From Cyrtodaria siliqua (lineage: Eukaryota; Mollusca; Bivalvia; Adapedonta; Hiatellidae), in contig JAWPHD010000140.1 of NCBI GenBank assembly GCA_037043455.1, positions 372,001 through 436,000 of the forward strand: 64,000 nt of DNA. The letters are read 5' to 3'. Position numbers and translations under genes: made by a program. Position 1 is the first letter of the stretch, and each line of letters begins with the position of its first letter. The notes beneath the pieces are model-generated. The model did no database searches. It was not told the origin of the DNA and saw only the letters and a list, made by a program, of their open reading frames with translations. Positions 23,201 through 38,200 of this stretch are shown one piece after another.

Positions 23201-26200
23201 CATTGCCTCGATATATACTCATTGCGTCATATTTGCTCACCACAGTGGTGCATTGTCCCGATATATCCGTATTGCTTCATGCTTTCTTTCCACAGTTGTT
23301 CATTGTCCCAATATATACTCATTGATTCCTACATATTCTCCACGGAGGTTCATTACCCCTATATATACTGATTGCTTCATACTTCTCTCCACATTGGTAC
23401 ATTATCCCAATATATACTGATTGCTTCCTACTTCCTCTCCACAGTGGTTCATTGTCCCGATAATTACTCATTGCTTCATACTTCTCCTACACAGAGATGC
23501 ATTGCTCCAATATATACTAATTGGTTCATACTTCCTCCCCACAGTGGTTCATTCACCCAATATATACTCATTGCTTCCTACTTCCTCTTCACAGTGGTTC
23601 ATCGCCCCCAATATATACTCATTGCATCATACTTGCTCTCCACATTGGTTCATTGCCTCAATATATACTCATTGCGTCATATTTGCTCCCCACAGTGGTG
23701 CTTTGTCCCCAATATATACTTATTGCTTCATACTTCCTCTCCACAGTTGTTTATTGCCCCAATATATACTCATTGATTCCTACATACTCTCCACAGAGGT
23801 TTATACTGATTGCTTCATAATTCTCTCCACATTGGTACATTGCCCCAATATAAACTGATTGCTTCCTACTTCCACTCCACAGTGATACTTTGCCCCAATA
23901 TATACTCATTGCGTTATACTTCCTCTCCACAGAGGTTTATTACCCCCATATATACTCATTGCGTCATACTTCTTCTCCACAGTGGCTCATTGCCCCAATA
24001 TATACACATTGCTTCATACGTCTTCTCCACATAGGTTCATTAACCCAATATATACACATTGATTCATACTTCCTCTCTACAGAGGTTCATTGCTCCAATA
24101 TATACTCATTGATTCATACTTCCTCTTCACAGCGGTGCATTGCCCCAATATACACTGATCGATTCATACTTCTCTCCACAATGATGCATTGCCCCAATAT
24201 ATAATCCATGCTTCGTTCTTCCTCTACAGAGAGGTTCATTGCCCCCAATTTATACTCATTGCTTCCTACTTTCTCTCCACATTGGTTCATTTCCCTAATA
24301 TATACTCATTGCGTCATACTTCCTCTCCACAGAGGTTTATTACCCCGATATACACTCATTGCGTCATACTTCTTCTCCACAGTGGTTCATTGCCCCAATA
24401 TATACATATTGCTTCATACTTATTCTCCACAGAGGTTCATTAACCCAATATATACTCACTGATTCATACTTCCTCTCTACAGAGGTTCATTGCTTCGATA
24501 TATACTCATTGCGTCATACTTCCTCTCTACAGAGGTTCATTGCTCTAATATATACTCATTGCGTCATACTTCCTCTCCACAGTGGTTCATTGCTCCAGTA
24601 TATACTCATTGCGTCATACTTCCTCTCCACATCAGTTCATTGTCCCAATATATACATATTGCTTCACACTTATTTTCCACAGAAGTTCATTGCCCCAGTA
24701 TCTATTCATTGATGTATACTTCCCTCCACAGTGGTTCATTGCCCCAATATATACTCATTGCTTCATACTTCCTCTAGACAGTGCTTCATTGCCCCCTATA
24801 TATACTCATTGCTTCATACTTCCTCTCCACAGTGGTTCATTGCCACAGTATATACTCATTGCTTCATACTTCCTCTCCACAGTGGTTCATTGCCACAGTA
24901 TATACTCATTGCTTCATACTTCCTCTCCACAGAGGTTCATTGCCCTAATATATACTCCTCGCTTCCTAATTCCACTCCATAGTGGTTCATTTGCCACAAT
25001 ATGTGCACGTTGCTTCATACTTCCTAGGCACAGAGGTTTTTGCCACAATATATACTGCTCGCTTCCTACTACCTCTCCACAGTGGTTCATTGCCCCAATA
25101 TATACACATTGCTTCATACTTCCTCTCCACAGAGGTTCATTGCCCTAATATATACTCCTCGCTTCCTACTTCCTATCCACAGTGGTTCATTGGTCACAAT
25201 ATATACGCATTGCTTCAAACTTCCTCTCCAAAGAGGTTCATTGCCCCAATATATACTCATTGCTTCTCACTTCCTCTCCAAAGAGGTTCATTGCCCCAAT
25301 ATATACATATTGCTTCATACCTCTTCTCCACAGAGGTTCATTGCCCCAATATATACTCATTGCTTCATACTTCCTCTAGACAGTGGTTCATTGCCCCAGT
25401 ATATATTCATTGCTTCATACTTCCTCTAGACAGTGGTTCATTGCCCCCAGTATATACTCATTGCTTCATACTGCCTCTAGACAGTGGTTTATTGCCTCAA
25501 TATATACTCATTGATTCATACTTCCTCTCCACAAAGTTTCAATGACCCATTATATACCGATTGCTTCATACTTCCTCTCCACAGTGATATCTTGTCACAA
25601 TATATACTCCTCGCTTCCTACTTCCTCACCACAGTGGTTCATTTGCAACAATATAATAAAATTATACACATTTCGTCATACTACCTCTCCAAAGAGGTTC
25701 ATTGACTCCAATATATACGCATTGCTTCCTACTTCCTCTCCACTATTGCACATTGCCATAATATACTTTAATTGCTTCATACTTTCTATCCTCAGCGGTA
25801 CACTGCCCCAATATATAAATATTGCTTCATACTTCTCCACAGAGGTCCATTGCCCCAATAATACAATATATACTCATCGATTCATACTTCCTCTCCACAG
25901 AGTTTCATTGTCCCAATATATACTCATTGCTTCATTCTTCCTCTCCATAATGGTTTATTGCCCCATTATATACCGATTGCTTCATACTTTCTCTCCACAG
26001 TGGTTTATTGCCCCAGTGTATACTCATAGATTGCTACTTCCTCTAAACATATGTTCATTGCCCCAATATATACTCATTGCTTCGTACTTACACTCCACAG
26101 TGGTGCATTGCCCAAATATATACTCAATGCTTCGTACTTACACTCCACAGTGTCGCATTGCCCCAATATATACGCATTGCGTCATACTTCCTCTACACAT

Positions 26201-29200
26201 AGGTTCATTGCCTCAATATATATTCATTGCTTCATACTTCCTCTCCACAGTGGTTCATTGACCCAATATATACTCATTGCTTCCTATTTCCTCTTCACAG
26301 TGGTTCATTGCCCCCAATATATACTCATCGCTTCCTACTTGCTCTCCACATTGGTTCATTGCCACAATATATACTCATTGCGTCATACTTGCTCTCCACA
26401 GCGATGCATTGTCCCCAGTATATACTTATTGCTTAATACTTACTCTCCATAGTAGTTCATTGCCCCAATATATACTCATTACTTCATACTTGATCTCCAC
26501 ATTGTTTCGTTGCCTCGATATATACTCATTGCGTCATATTTGCTGTCCACAGTGGTGCATTGTCCCCAATATATCCGTATTGGTTCATACTTTCTCTCCA
26601 CAGTTGTTCATTGCCCGAATATATACTCATTGATTCCTACATACTCCCCACAGAGGTTCAATAACCCAATATATACTCATTGCTTCATACTTCTCTCCAC
26701 ATTGGTACATTGCCCCAATATATATTGATTGCTTCCTACTTCCTCTCCACAGTGGTTCATTGCCCCGATAATTACTCATTGCTTCATACTTCCTCTACAC
26801 AGAGGTGCATTGCTCCAATATATACTCATTGCTTCATACTTCCTTTCCAGAGTGGTTCATTGACCCAATATATACTCATTGCTTCCTACTTCCTCTTCAC
26901 AGTGGTTCATTGCCCAAATATATAATATACTCATTGCTTCATACTTACTCTCCACATTGGTTCATTGCCTCAATATATACTCATTGTGACATACTTGCTC
27001 TCCACAGTGGTGCATCGTCCCCAATATATACTTATTGCTTCATACTTCTCTCCACAGTGGTTCATTACCCCAATATATACTTATTGCTTCATACTTCCTC
27101 TCCACAGTGGTTCATTACCCCAATATATACTGATTGCTTCATACTTCTCTCCACATTGGTACATTGCCCCAATATATACTGATTGCTTTATTGCCACAAT
27201 ATAGTTATATACACTACTTCATACTTTCTTTCCACAGTGGTTCATTACCCCAATATATACTCATTGCTTCATACTTCCTCTCCACAGTGGTTCATTACCC
27301 CAATATATACTGATTGCTTCATACTTCTCTCCACATTGGTACATTGCCCCAATATATACTGATTGCTTTATTGCCACAATATAGTTATATACACTACTTC
27401 ATACTTTCTTTCCACAGTGGTTCATTGCTACAATGTATACTCATTGCATCATACTTCCACTACACAGAGGTGCATTACTCAAATATACACTCATTTCTTC
27501 ATACAGAGGTTCATTGCTCCAATACATACTTATTGATTCATACTTCCTCTCCACAATGGTGCATTTCCCCAAAATATACTCCTTGCTTCGTTCTTCCTAT
27601 ACAGAGAGGTTCATTGCCCCCAATATATACTCATTGCTTCCTACTTTCTCTCCACATTGGTTCATTTCCCTAATATATACTCACTGCGTCAAACTTCCTT
27701 TCCACAGAGGTTTATTACCCCGATATGTACTCATTGCGTCATACTTCTTCTCCACAGTGGTTCATAGCCCCAATATATACATATTGCTTCATACTTCTTA
27801 TCCACAGAGGTTCATTGCTCCAATATATACTCATTGCGTCATACTTCCTCTCTACAGAGGTTCATTGCTCCAATATATACTCATTGATTCATACTTCCTC
27901 TCCACAGCGGTTCATTGTCCAAATATATACTTATTGCTTCATACTTCTTCTCCAAAGAGGTTCATTGCCCCAATATATACTCATTGCTCCATACTTCCTC
28001 TAGACAGTGGTTCATTCCCCCAATATATACTCATTGATTCATACTTCCTCTCCACAGAGTGTCATTGTCCCAATATATACTCATTGCTTCATACTTCCTC
28101 TCCACAGAGTGTCATTGTCCCAATATATACCGATTGCTTCATACTTCCGTTCCAAAGTGGTTTATTGCCACAATATATATTGCTCGCTTCCTACTTCCTC
28201 TCCACAGTGGTTCATTGCCACAGTATATACACATTGCTTCATACATCCTCTCCACAGAGGTTCATTGCCCTAATATATACTCCTCGCTTCCTAATGCCAC
28301 TCCATAGTGGTTCATTTGCCACAATATGTGCACGTTGCTTCATACTTCCTCTCCAAAGAGGTTCATTGCCCCCAATATATACTCATTGCTTCCTACTTCT
28401 TCTCCACGATTGTACAATATATACTAATGGCTTCATACTTCCTATGCTCATCGGTACATTGCCAAAATATATACATATTGCTTCATACTTCCTCTAGACA
28501 GTGGTCCATTGCCCCCAATATATAGTCATTACTTCATACTTCCTCTAGACAGTGGTTCAATGTCCCATTATATACCGATTGCTTCATACTTCCTCTTCAC
28601 AGTGGTTCATTGCCCAAATATATAATATACTCATTGCTTCATACTTACTCTCCACATTGGTTCATTGCCTCAATATATACTCATTGTGACATACTTGCTC
28701 TCCACAGTGGTGCATCGTCCCCAATATATACTTATTGCTTCATACTTCTCTCCACAGTGGTTCATTACCCCAATATATACTTATTGCTTCATACTTCCTC
28801 TCCACAGTGGTTCATTACCCCAATATATACTGATTGCTTCATACTTCTCTCCACATTGGTACATTGCCCCAATATATACTGATTGCTTTATTGCCACAAT
28901 ATAGTTATATACACTACTTCATACTTTCTTTCCACAGTGGTTCATTACCCCAATATATACTCATTGCTTCATACTTCCTCTCCACAGTGGTTCATTACCC
29001 CAATATATACTGATTGCTTCATACTTCTCTCCGCATTGGTACATTGCCCCAATATATACTGATTGCTTTATTGCCACAATATAGTTATATACACTACTTC
29101 ATACTTTCTTTCCACAGTGGTTCATTGCTACAATGTATACTCATTGCATCATACTTCCACTACACAGAGGTGCATTACTCAAATATACACTCATTTCTTC

Positions 29201-32200
29201 ATACAGAGGTTCATTGCTCCAATACATACTTATTGATTCATACTTCCTTTCCACAATGGTGCATTTCCCCAAAATATACTCCTTGCTTCGTTCTTCCTAT
29301 ACAGAGAGGTTCATTGCCCCCAATATATACTCATTGCTTCCTACTTTCTCTCCACATTGGTTCATTTCCCTAATATATACTCACTGCGTCAAACTTCCTT
29401 TCCACAGAGGTTTATTACCCCGATATGTACTCATTGCGTCATACTTCTTCTCCACAGTGGTTCATAGCCCCAATATATACATATTGCTTCATACTTCTTA
29501 TCCACAGAGGTTCATTGCTCCAATATATACTCATTGCGTCATACTTCCTCTCTACAGAGGTTCATTGCTCCAATATATACTCATTGATTCATACTTCCTC
29601 TCCACAGCGGTTCATTGTCCAAATATATACTTATTGCTTCATACTTCTTCTCCAAAGAGGTTCATTGCCCCAATATATACTCATTGCTTCATACTTCCTC
29701 TAGACAGTGGTTCATTCCCCCAATATATACTCATTGATTCATACTTCCTCTCCACAGAGTGTCATTGTCCCAATATATACTCATTGCTTTATACTTCCTC
29801 TCCACAGAGTGTCATTGTCCCAATATATACCGATTGCTTCATACTTCCGTTCCAAAGTGGTTTATTGCCACAATATATATTGCTCGCTTCCTACTTCCTC
29901 TCCACAGTGGTTCATTGCCACAGTATATACACATTGCTTCATACATCCTCTCCACAGAGGTTCATTGCCCTAATATATACTCCTCGCTTCCTAATGCCAC
30001 TCCATAGTGGTTCATTTGCCACAATATGTGCACGTTGCTTCATACTTCCTCTCCAAAGAGGTTCATTGCCCCCAATATATACTCATTGCTTCCTACTTCT
30101 TCTCCACGATTGTACAATATATACTAATGGCTTCATACTTCCTATGCTCATCGGTACATTGCCAAAATATATACATATTGCTTCATACTTCCTCTAGACA
30201 GTGGTCCATTGCCCCCAATATATAGTCATTACTTCATACTTCCTCTAGACAGTGGTTCAATGTCCCATTATATACCGATTGCTTCATACTTCCTCTCCAC
30301 AGTGGCTCATTGCCCCAATATATACTCATTGCTTCCTACATCCTCTCCAAGGTTGTACATTGCCATAATATATACTCATTGCTTCATACTTCCTATCCAC
30401 AGTGGTTCATTGCCCCCAATGTATACACATTGCTTTATACCTTCTTTCCACAGAGGTTCAATGCCTCAATATATACTCATTGCTTCCTATTTCCTCTCTA
30501 TGGTTGTACATTGCCATAATATATACTCATTGCTTCATACTTCCTATCCACAGCGGTACATTGCCAAAATATATACATATTGCTTCATACTTCTTCTACA
30601 CAGAGGTTCTTTGCCCCAATATATGCTCCTAGCTTCGTACTTCCTATCCACAGTGTTCCATTGCCCCAATATACAATGATTGCTTCATACCGTTCTCCAC
30701 AATGGTGCATTGCCCCAATATATACTCCTTGCTTCGTTCTTCCTCTACAGAGAGGTTCATTGCCCCCAATATATACTCATTGCTTCCTACGTTCTCTCCA
30801 TATTGGTTCATTTACCTAATATATACTCACTGATTCATATTTCCGCTCTACAGAGGTTCATTGCTCCAATATATACTCATTGCGTCATACTTCCTCTCTA
30901 CAGAGGTTCATTGCTCCAATATATACTCATTGCTTCTTACTTCCTCTCCACAGCGGTTCGTTGTCCCAATATACACTTATTGCTTCATACTTCTTATCCA
31001 AAGAGGTTTATTGCCCCAGTATATATTCATTGATTCCTACTTCCTCTCCACAGTGGTTCATTGCCCCAATATATGCTCATTGCTTCATACTTCCTCTAGA
31101 CAGTGGTTCATTGCCCTAATATATACTCATTGATTCATACTTCCTCTCTACAGATTGTCATTGTCCCAATATATACGCATTGCTTCATACTTATTCTCCA
31201 CATTGGTTCATTGCATAATATATACTGCTCAATTCCTACTTCCTCTCCACAGTGGTTCATTGCCACAATATATACACACTGCTTCATACTTCCTCTCCAC
31301 AGAGGTTCATTGCTCTAATATATACTCCTCGCTTCCTACTTCCTCTCCATAGTGGTTCATTTGCCACAATATGTGCATGTTGCATCATACTTCCTCTCCA
31401 AAGATGTCCATTGCCCCAATATATACTCATTGCTTCATACTTCCTCTAGACAGTGGTACATTGCCCCAATATATACTCATTGTTTCATACTTCCTCTAGA
31501 CAGTGGTTCATTGCCCCATTATATACCGATTGCTTCATACTTCCTCTCCACACAGGTTTATTGCCACAGTATATACTCATTGCTTCCTACTTCCTCTCCA
31601 CAGTGGTGCATTGCTCCAATACATACTCATTGCTTCATACTTCTTCTCCACTGTGGTGCATTGCTCCAATATATTCTCATTGCTTCCTACTTCCTCTCCA
31701 CAATGGTTCATTGCTCCAATGTATCACATTGTTTCATACCTTCTTTCCACAGAGATTCAATGCCCCAATATATACTCATTGCTTCCTACTTCGTCTCTAG
31801 GGTTGTACATTGCCATAATATATACTCATTGCTTCATACTTCCTATCCACAGCGGTACATTGCCCCAATATATACATATTGCTTCATACTTCTTCTACCT
31901 AGAGGTTCCTTGCCCCAATATATGCTCCTAGCTTCGTACTTCCTGTCCACAGTGTTCCATTGCCCTAATATATACTGATTGTTTTCTACTTCCTCTCCAC
32001 AGCGGTGAATTGCTCCAATATATACCCATTGCTTCATACTTCTCTCCACAGTTGTGCGTTGCTCCAATATATACCCATTGCTTCATACTTCTCTCCACAG
32101 TTGTGCGTTGCTCCAATATATACTCATTGGTTCATACTTCCTCTCGACAGAGGTTCATTGCTCCAATATATACTCATTGCTTCATACTTCCTCTCCACAG

Positions 32201-35200
32201 TTGTGCGTTGCTCCAATATATACCCATTGCTTCATACTTCTCTCCACAGTTGTGCGTTGCTCCAATATATACTCATTGGTTCATACTTCCTCTCGACAGA
32301 GGTTCATTGCTCCAATATATACTCATTGCTTCATACTTCCTTTCGACAGATGTTCATTGCTCCAATATATACTCATTGCTTCCTACTTCCTCTCCACAGT
32401 GGTGCGTTGCTCCAATATATACCCATTGCTTCATACTTCTCTCCACAGTTGTGCGTTGCTCCAATATATACCCATTGCTTCATACTTCTCTCCACAGTGG
32501 TGCGTTGCTCCAATGTATACTCATTGCTTCATACTTCCTCTCGACTAAGGTTCATTGCTCCAGTAAATACTCATTACTTCATACTTCCTATCCTCAGTGG
32601 TACATTGCTCCAATACATACTCATTGCTTCATATTTCTTCTCGACAGAGGTTCATTGCTCCAATACATACTCCTTGCTTCATACTTCCTCTCCACAATGG
32701 TGCATTGCTCGAATACATACTCATTGCTTCATACTTCCTCTCTACATTGGTTCATTGCTCCGATATATGCTCATATATTCATACTTCCTCTCAACTGTGG
32801 TTCATTTCTCCAATATATACTCATTGCTTCATACTTCCTTTAGACAGAGGTTCATTGCTCCAATACATACTCATTGCTTCATACTTTCTATCCACAGTGG
32901 TGCATTGCCCAATATATACTCATTGCTTCCTACTTCCTCTCGACAGAGGTTCATTGCTCCAATACATACTCATTGCTTCATACTTTCTATCCACAGTTGT
33001 GCATTTCCCAAATATAATCATTGATTCCTACTTCCTCTACACAGTGGTGCATTGCTCCAATATAATACTTCCTCTCCACAGCGTTTCATTGCTCCAATGA
33101 ATACTCATTGCTTCATACTTTCTATCCACAGTGGTGCATTGCCCAATATATACTCATTGCTTCCTACTTCCTCTCCACAGTGGTGCATTGCTCCAATATA
33201 ATACTTCCTCTCGACAGAGGTTCATTGCTCCAATACATACTCATTGCTTCATACTTTCTATCCACAGTTGTGCATTGATCCAATATATAAGCATTGCTTC
33301 AAACATCCTCTCGACAGAGGTTCATTGCTCCAATACATACTCATTGCTTCATACTTTCTATCCACAGAGGTGCATTGCACAATATATACTCATTGCTTCC
33401 TACTTCCTCTCCACATTGGTGCATTGCTCCAATATATACTCATTGCTTCATACTTCTTCTCGACGGAGGTTCATTGCTCCAATACATACTCATTGCTTCA
33501 TACTTCCTATCCACAGTGGCACATTTCCCTATTATATACTAATTGCTTCATACTTCCTCTCCACAATGATTCATTGCCCCTATATATACTCATTGATCCA
33601 TACTTCCACAGAGGTTGTTGCATTGCCCAAAAATATACTCATTGCTTCATACTTACTCTCCACAGAGGTTCATGTCCACAATGTATGCTCATTGCTGCAT
33701 ACTTCCTCTCAACAGCGGTTCATTTCCCACAATATATACTCATTGCTTCATACTTTAGTAGTCACGTGACAAACAATTAAGTCATTGCTTACGTCTCATA
33801 GCTTGCGCTGTATGGCGTCAAATGGTCTCAGCTTTTTCAACAGTGGTGCATTGCTCCAATATGTACACATTGCTTCAAACTTCCTCTCCATAGAAGTTCG
33901 CTGCATGAATGTATACTTGTTGTTTCTTACGTCATCTACACAGAGTTTCATTGTCCCAATTTATTCTCAGTGCTTCATACTTTCTCCCCATGGGAGTTAA
34001 TTATCACCAATTTATAATATTTTGTTCGTCCTCAATATATCCTCATTGCTTAATACTGTCTCCCTACACCCGCCGAGGCTGATTGCCCATTATTCATGTT
34101 TACAGATTGGAAGCCAAGCACCGATTGGAGACAAAGAATCAAACTTCCTGTTGCGGGTGCAGGTGCAATTACCTTAGCAGTTACTCGGTCTGCAGATCTG
34201 GCAAAAGTAGATGCTTACGAAATATCATTCTACTATAACACGTTTACGTCGTTCTACATGATGGAAATAAGGCAATCTATAGATCGAGATGTAAGTGTTC
34301 TTGTAAATACATGTATAAGTGGCATATGAAGCAAAAATACGTCGTCTTTGTGTTTTAATCATTTAGCCATTTGCATAAAAATCTGAAAAATACAATTTTT
34401 TCGTAAAGGTTCACACGCCAATCTTATAATTAAAATAATTAATCAGCACCTCATCATGTTCTCATCAGTTATATAATCTGTTGTATTCGATTTATGTCAT
34501 TGCGTTACATATATTACCCTCACAGAAATATTTTATGTTTAAGAAATCAAATATTACCTGCTGGTTTATATTGTGCCTTTGTGGGCGGGACTTGGAGATC
34601 ATCGTAAGCTAGATCGCTAAATCAAAAATGTATTCTATGGCCGAGCGCTAATTTATCATTGCGCTAATATGCCCGAAACCATCGAAGCGCTAAATTTTGA
34701 TTACGCTAAACAATCATTTCTTACAGTATGCCGTAGACACGCTATTTAGAAAGTGTTCAAGTTTCATAATCCAGGTGTTTATCTGGCAGAATAGAAACCA
34801 GATTGAAATCCTTTATTTTTAATCTGACATGACTTGTTTATGTATATAATACACACTTTTTCGAGAGACTGACCTGTTCTTACGACTTACATTATATGCC
34901 CATTTCATACCATCAACCAAAGAAAATATGCTTCATCCTTTTTTATCAACTTAAATGTGTTGTTTGAACGGTGCTTTAAATTACATGATGTTTAGCATAA
35001 GATCGTTTAAAATGACGTCTTAACGGTTAAAGGGCGTGACGTCAGAGGTGTTTATATGAAATGTAATACCTACTCAATAACCAATCAGCATTGAGTATTT
35101 TAACAAAAAATATTAGATTATAATATAATGTAACGATAGAAATAAGATGTTTCAATGAAACGAAACTTTGACCCAGTTTTACCCATTGTTTCCATTCCCA

Positions 35201-38200
35201 ATATATACTGAAAGGAAAAAGAAACGCAGGGTGCGTATTTCCGCTATATATTCCAAGGAAATCCCAAGATGTTTTGTAAAAAAAAAAGTGCAGTTAGTTA
35301 GACAAAGGACACAACTGTGAAGTTGTAGACGTTTTAATCACAGTACACGTTGTAACAAGAAATTCATAAATGCTGAAGTTCCTCTTCAAAAAATTGAGCC
35401 AGTTCAGTACTGTATTTAATGTTAAGTGATCGAAACATTTAAAGCCTAAGTTTGCTCACCTGCTTGAGCCAAATGCGCATTCTGACGATAATGAAACGTT
35501 AAAATTGTAACCATTGGTGTGTTCAGTGCTGTTTAAACCTTCATTCTAAAAGGACAGGCCTAATGTCGCCCTGTACCATTCGATTAGCAGTAGCATATTA
35601 AACATACAATATATAGCGGAAATACGCACCCTGCGTTTCGTTTTCCTTTCAGTATATATAATTATATATAGGTGTTTTTTTCTGTATGTGTTTAATTTTT
35701 TCATTACAATTTATAAGATTGATAAATACTAGAAATAATTTATTTTCGTAAAAGGTTAGGCAAGTGAATAACCAGGACGATCTGGATGTGATTCTGTTTA
35801 CTGTCACATGTTCTTATGATGTTAATGGGCAACCGGTAAGTGATTTAACCCGATTCAGTTCAATAGTGGATGTTCCTATGATGTTTATAGGTCACTGATA
35901 AGTGTTTTAGACGTTATTCAGTTGTTCACTATCTGATTTTCCTATGCGATTTCTGGGTCACTGGTAAGTATTTCAGACATTTAATTCGCTGTCTGATTTA
36001 TCTATGATGTTTCTGGGTCACCGGGAATTGTTTTTCAGCGTGGTTCAGTTCATTGTCCGGTATCAAGGTCACCTGTAAGTATTTTAGACCTTATTCAGTT
36101 CACTATTCGATGTTCCTGTGCTAGTTCTGGGTCATCAGTAAGTATTTTAGACGTTATTCAGTTCACTATTCGGTGTTCCTGTGCTGGTTCTGGGTCATCA
36201 GTAAGTATTTTAGACGTTATTCAGTTCACTATTCGATGTTCCTGTGCTGGTTCTGGGTCATCAGTAAGTATTTTAGACGTTATTCAGTTCACTATTCGAT
36301 GTTCTTGTGCTAGTTCTGGGTCATCAGTAAGTATTTTAGACGTTATTCAGTTCACTATTCGATGTTCCGGTGCTGGTTCTAGGTCATCAGTAATTATTTC
36401 AGACGTTATTCAGTTCACTATTCGATGTTCCTGTGCTAATTCTGGGTCATCAGTAAGTATTTTAGACGTTATTCAGTTCACTATTCGATGTTCCTGTGCT
36501 AGTTCTGGGTCATCAGTAAGTATTTTAGACGTTATTCAGTTCACTATTCGGTGTTCCTGTGCTAGTTCTGGGTCATCAGTAAGTATTTTAGACGTTATTC
36601 AATTCACTATTCGGTGTTCCTGTGCTAGTTCGGGGTCATCAGTAAGTATTTTAGACGTTATTCAGTTCACTATTCGATGTTCCTGTGCTAGTTCTGGGTC
36701 ATCAGTAAGTATTTTAGACGTTATTCAGTTCACTATTCGATGTTCCTTTGCTAGTTCTGGGTCATCAGTAAGTATTTTAGACGTTATTTAGTTCACTATT
36801 CGATATTCCTGTGCTAGTTCTGGGTCATCAGTAAGTATTTTAGACGTTATTCAGTTCACTATTCGATGTTCCTGTGCTAGTTCTGGGTCATCAGTAAGTA
36901 TTATAGACGTTATTCAGTTCACCATTTGATGTTCCTGTAAAGTGTCTGGGTCATCAGTAAGTGTTTTAGACGTTATTCAGTTCACTGTCAGGTGTTTCTA
37001 TAATGTTTATGGACAAGCTGTAAGTGATTTTAACACGATTCAGTTCACTGTTCGATATTCCTGTGATATTTATGGGTCACTGGTGAATGTTTTAAAAGTT
37101 ATTCAGTTCATTACTAGATTTTTATATGATGTTTCTGGGTCACCGGGAATTGTTTTTCAGCGTATTTTAGACGTTATTCAGTTCACTATTCGATGTTCTT
37201 GTGCTAGTTCTGGGTCATCAGTAAGTATTTTAGACGTTATTCAATTCACTATTCGATGTTCCTGTGCTGGTTCTAGGTCATCAGTAATTATTTTAGACGT
37301 TATTCAGTTCACTATTCGATGTTCCTGTGCTAATTCTGGGTCATCAGTAAGTATTTTAGACGTTATTCAGTTCACTATTCGGTGTTCCTGTGCTAGTTCT
37401 GGGTCATCAGTAAGTATTTTAGACGTTATTCAGTTGTTCACTATCTGATTTTCCTATGCGATTTCTGGGTCACTGGTAAGTATTTCAGACATTTAATTCG
37501 CCGTCTGATTTTCCTATGATGATTCTGGGTCACCGGGAATTGTTTTTCAGCGTGGTTCAGTTCATTGTCCGGTATCAAGGTCACCTGTAAGTATTTTAGA
37601 CCTTATTCAGTTCACTATTCGATGTTCCTGTGCTAGTTCTGGGTCATCAGTAAGTATTTTAGACGTTATTCAGTTCACTATTCGGTGTTACTGTGCTGGT
37701 TCTGGGTCATCAGTAAGTATTTTAGACGTTATTCAGTTCACTATTCGATGTTCCTGTGCTGGTTCTGGGTCATCAGTAAGTATTTTAGACGTTATTCAGT
37801 TCACTATTCGATGTTCTTGTGCTAGTTCTGGGTCATCAGTAAGTATTTTAGACGTTATTCAGTTCACTATTCGATGTTCCTGTGCTGGTTCTAGGTCATC
37901 AGTAATTATTTTAGACGTTATTCAGTTCACTATTCGATGTTCCTGTGCTAATTCTGGGTCATCAGTAAGTATTTTAGACGTTATTCAGTTCACTATTCGA
38001 TGTTCCTGTGCTAGTTCTGGGTCATCAGTAAGTATTTTAGACGTTATTCAGTTCACTATTCGGTGTTCCTGTGCTAGTTCTGGGTCATCAGTAAGTATTT
38101 TAGACGTTATTCAATTCACTATTCGGTGTTCCTGTGCTAGTTCGGGGTCATCAGTAAGTATTTTAGACGTTATTCAGTTCACTATTCGATGTTCCTGTGC

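Larger units (their letters stand above)
17258..34105 (+). other. Proposed intron 1 of the cadherin gene, 16.8 kb and repeat-filled
   Basis: Contents in order: unique AT-rich sequence; retroelement tails and copies (17770-18245, 20170-21195, 21195-22055, 22515-22610); degenerate mollusc-type repeats (18810-20110, 22064-22740); then 11.1 kb of 50-bp minisatellite up to the next exon. Confidence 0.5.

Noticed and set aside
22926..33780. Many long open frames (up to 354 codons) encoding Ser/Ile/His-rich repeat proteins
   Set aside because: They occur in several overlapping frames at once, follow the 50-bp DNA unit exactly, and two of them are copies by block duplication. Absence of stops is a property of the unit, not evidence for a protein.
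22928..34060. CRISPR-like array
   Set aside because: There are no alternating constant repeats and unique spacers. Units are contiguous and all diverge together. The host is clearly eukaryotic.
36942..37448. 168-codon frame in the 63-bp array as a stand-alone gene
   Set aside because: It is open because the unit is 63 bp and exon-derived. It lacks a sensible start or end and is better explained as reiterated exon sequence, though micro-exon use remains possible.
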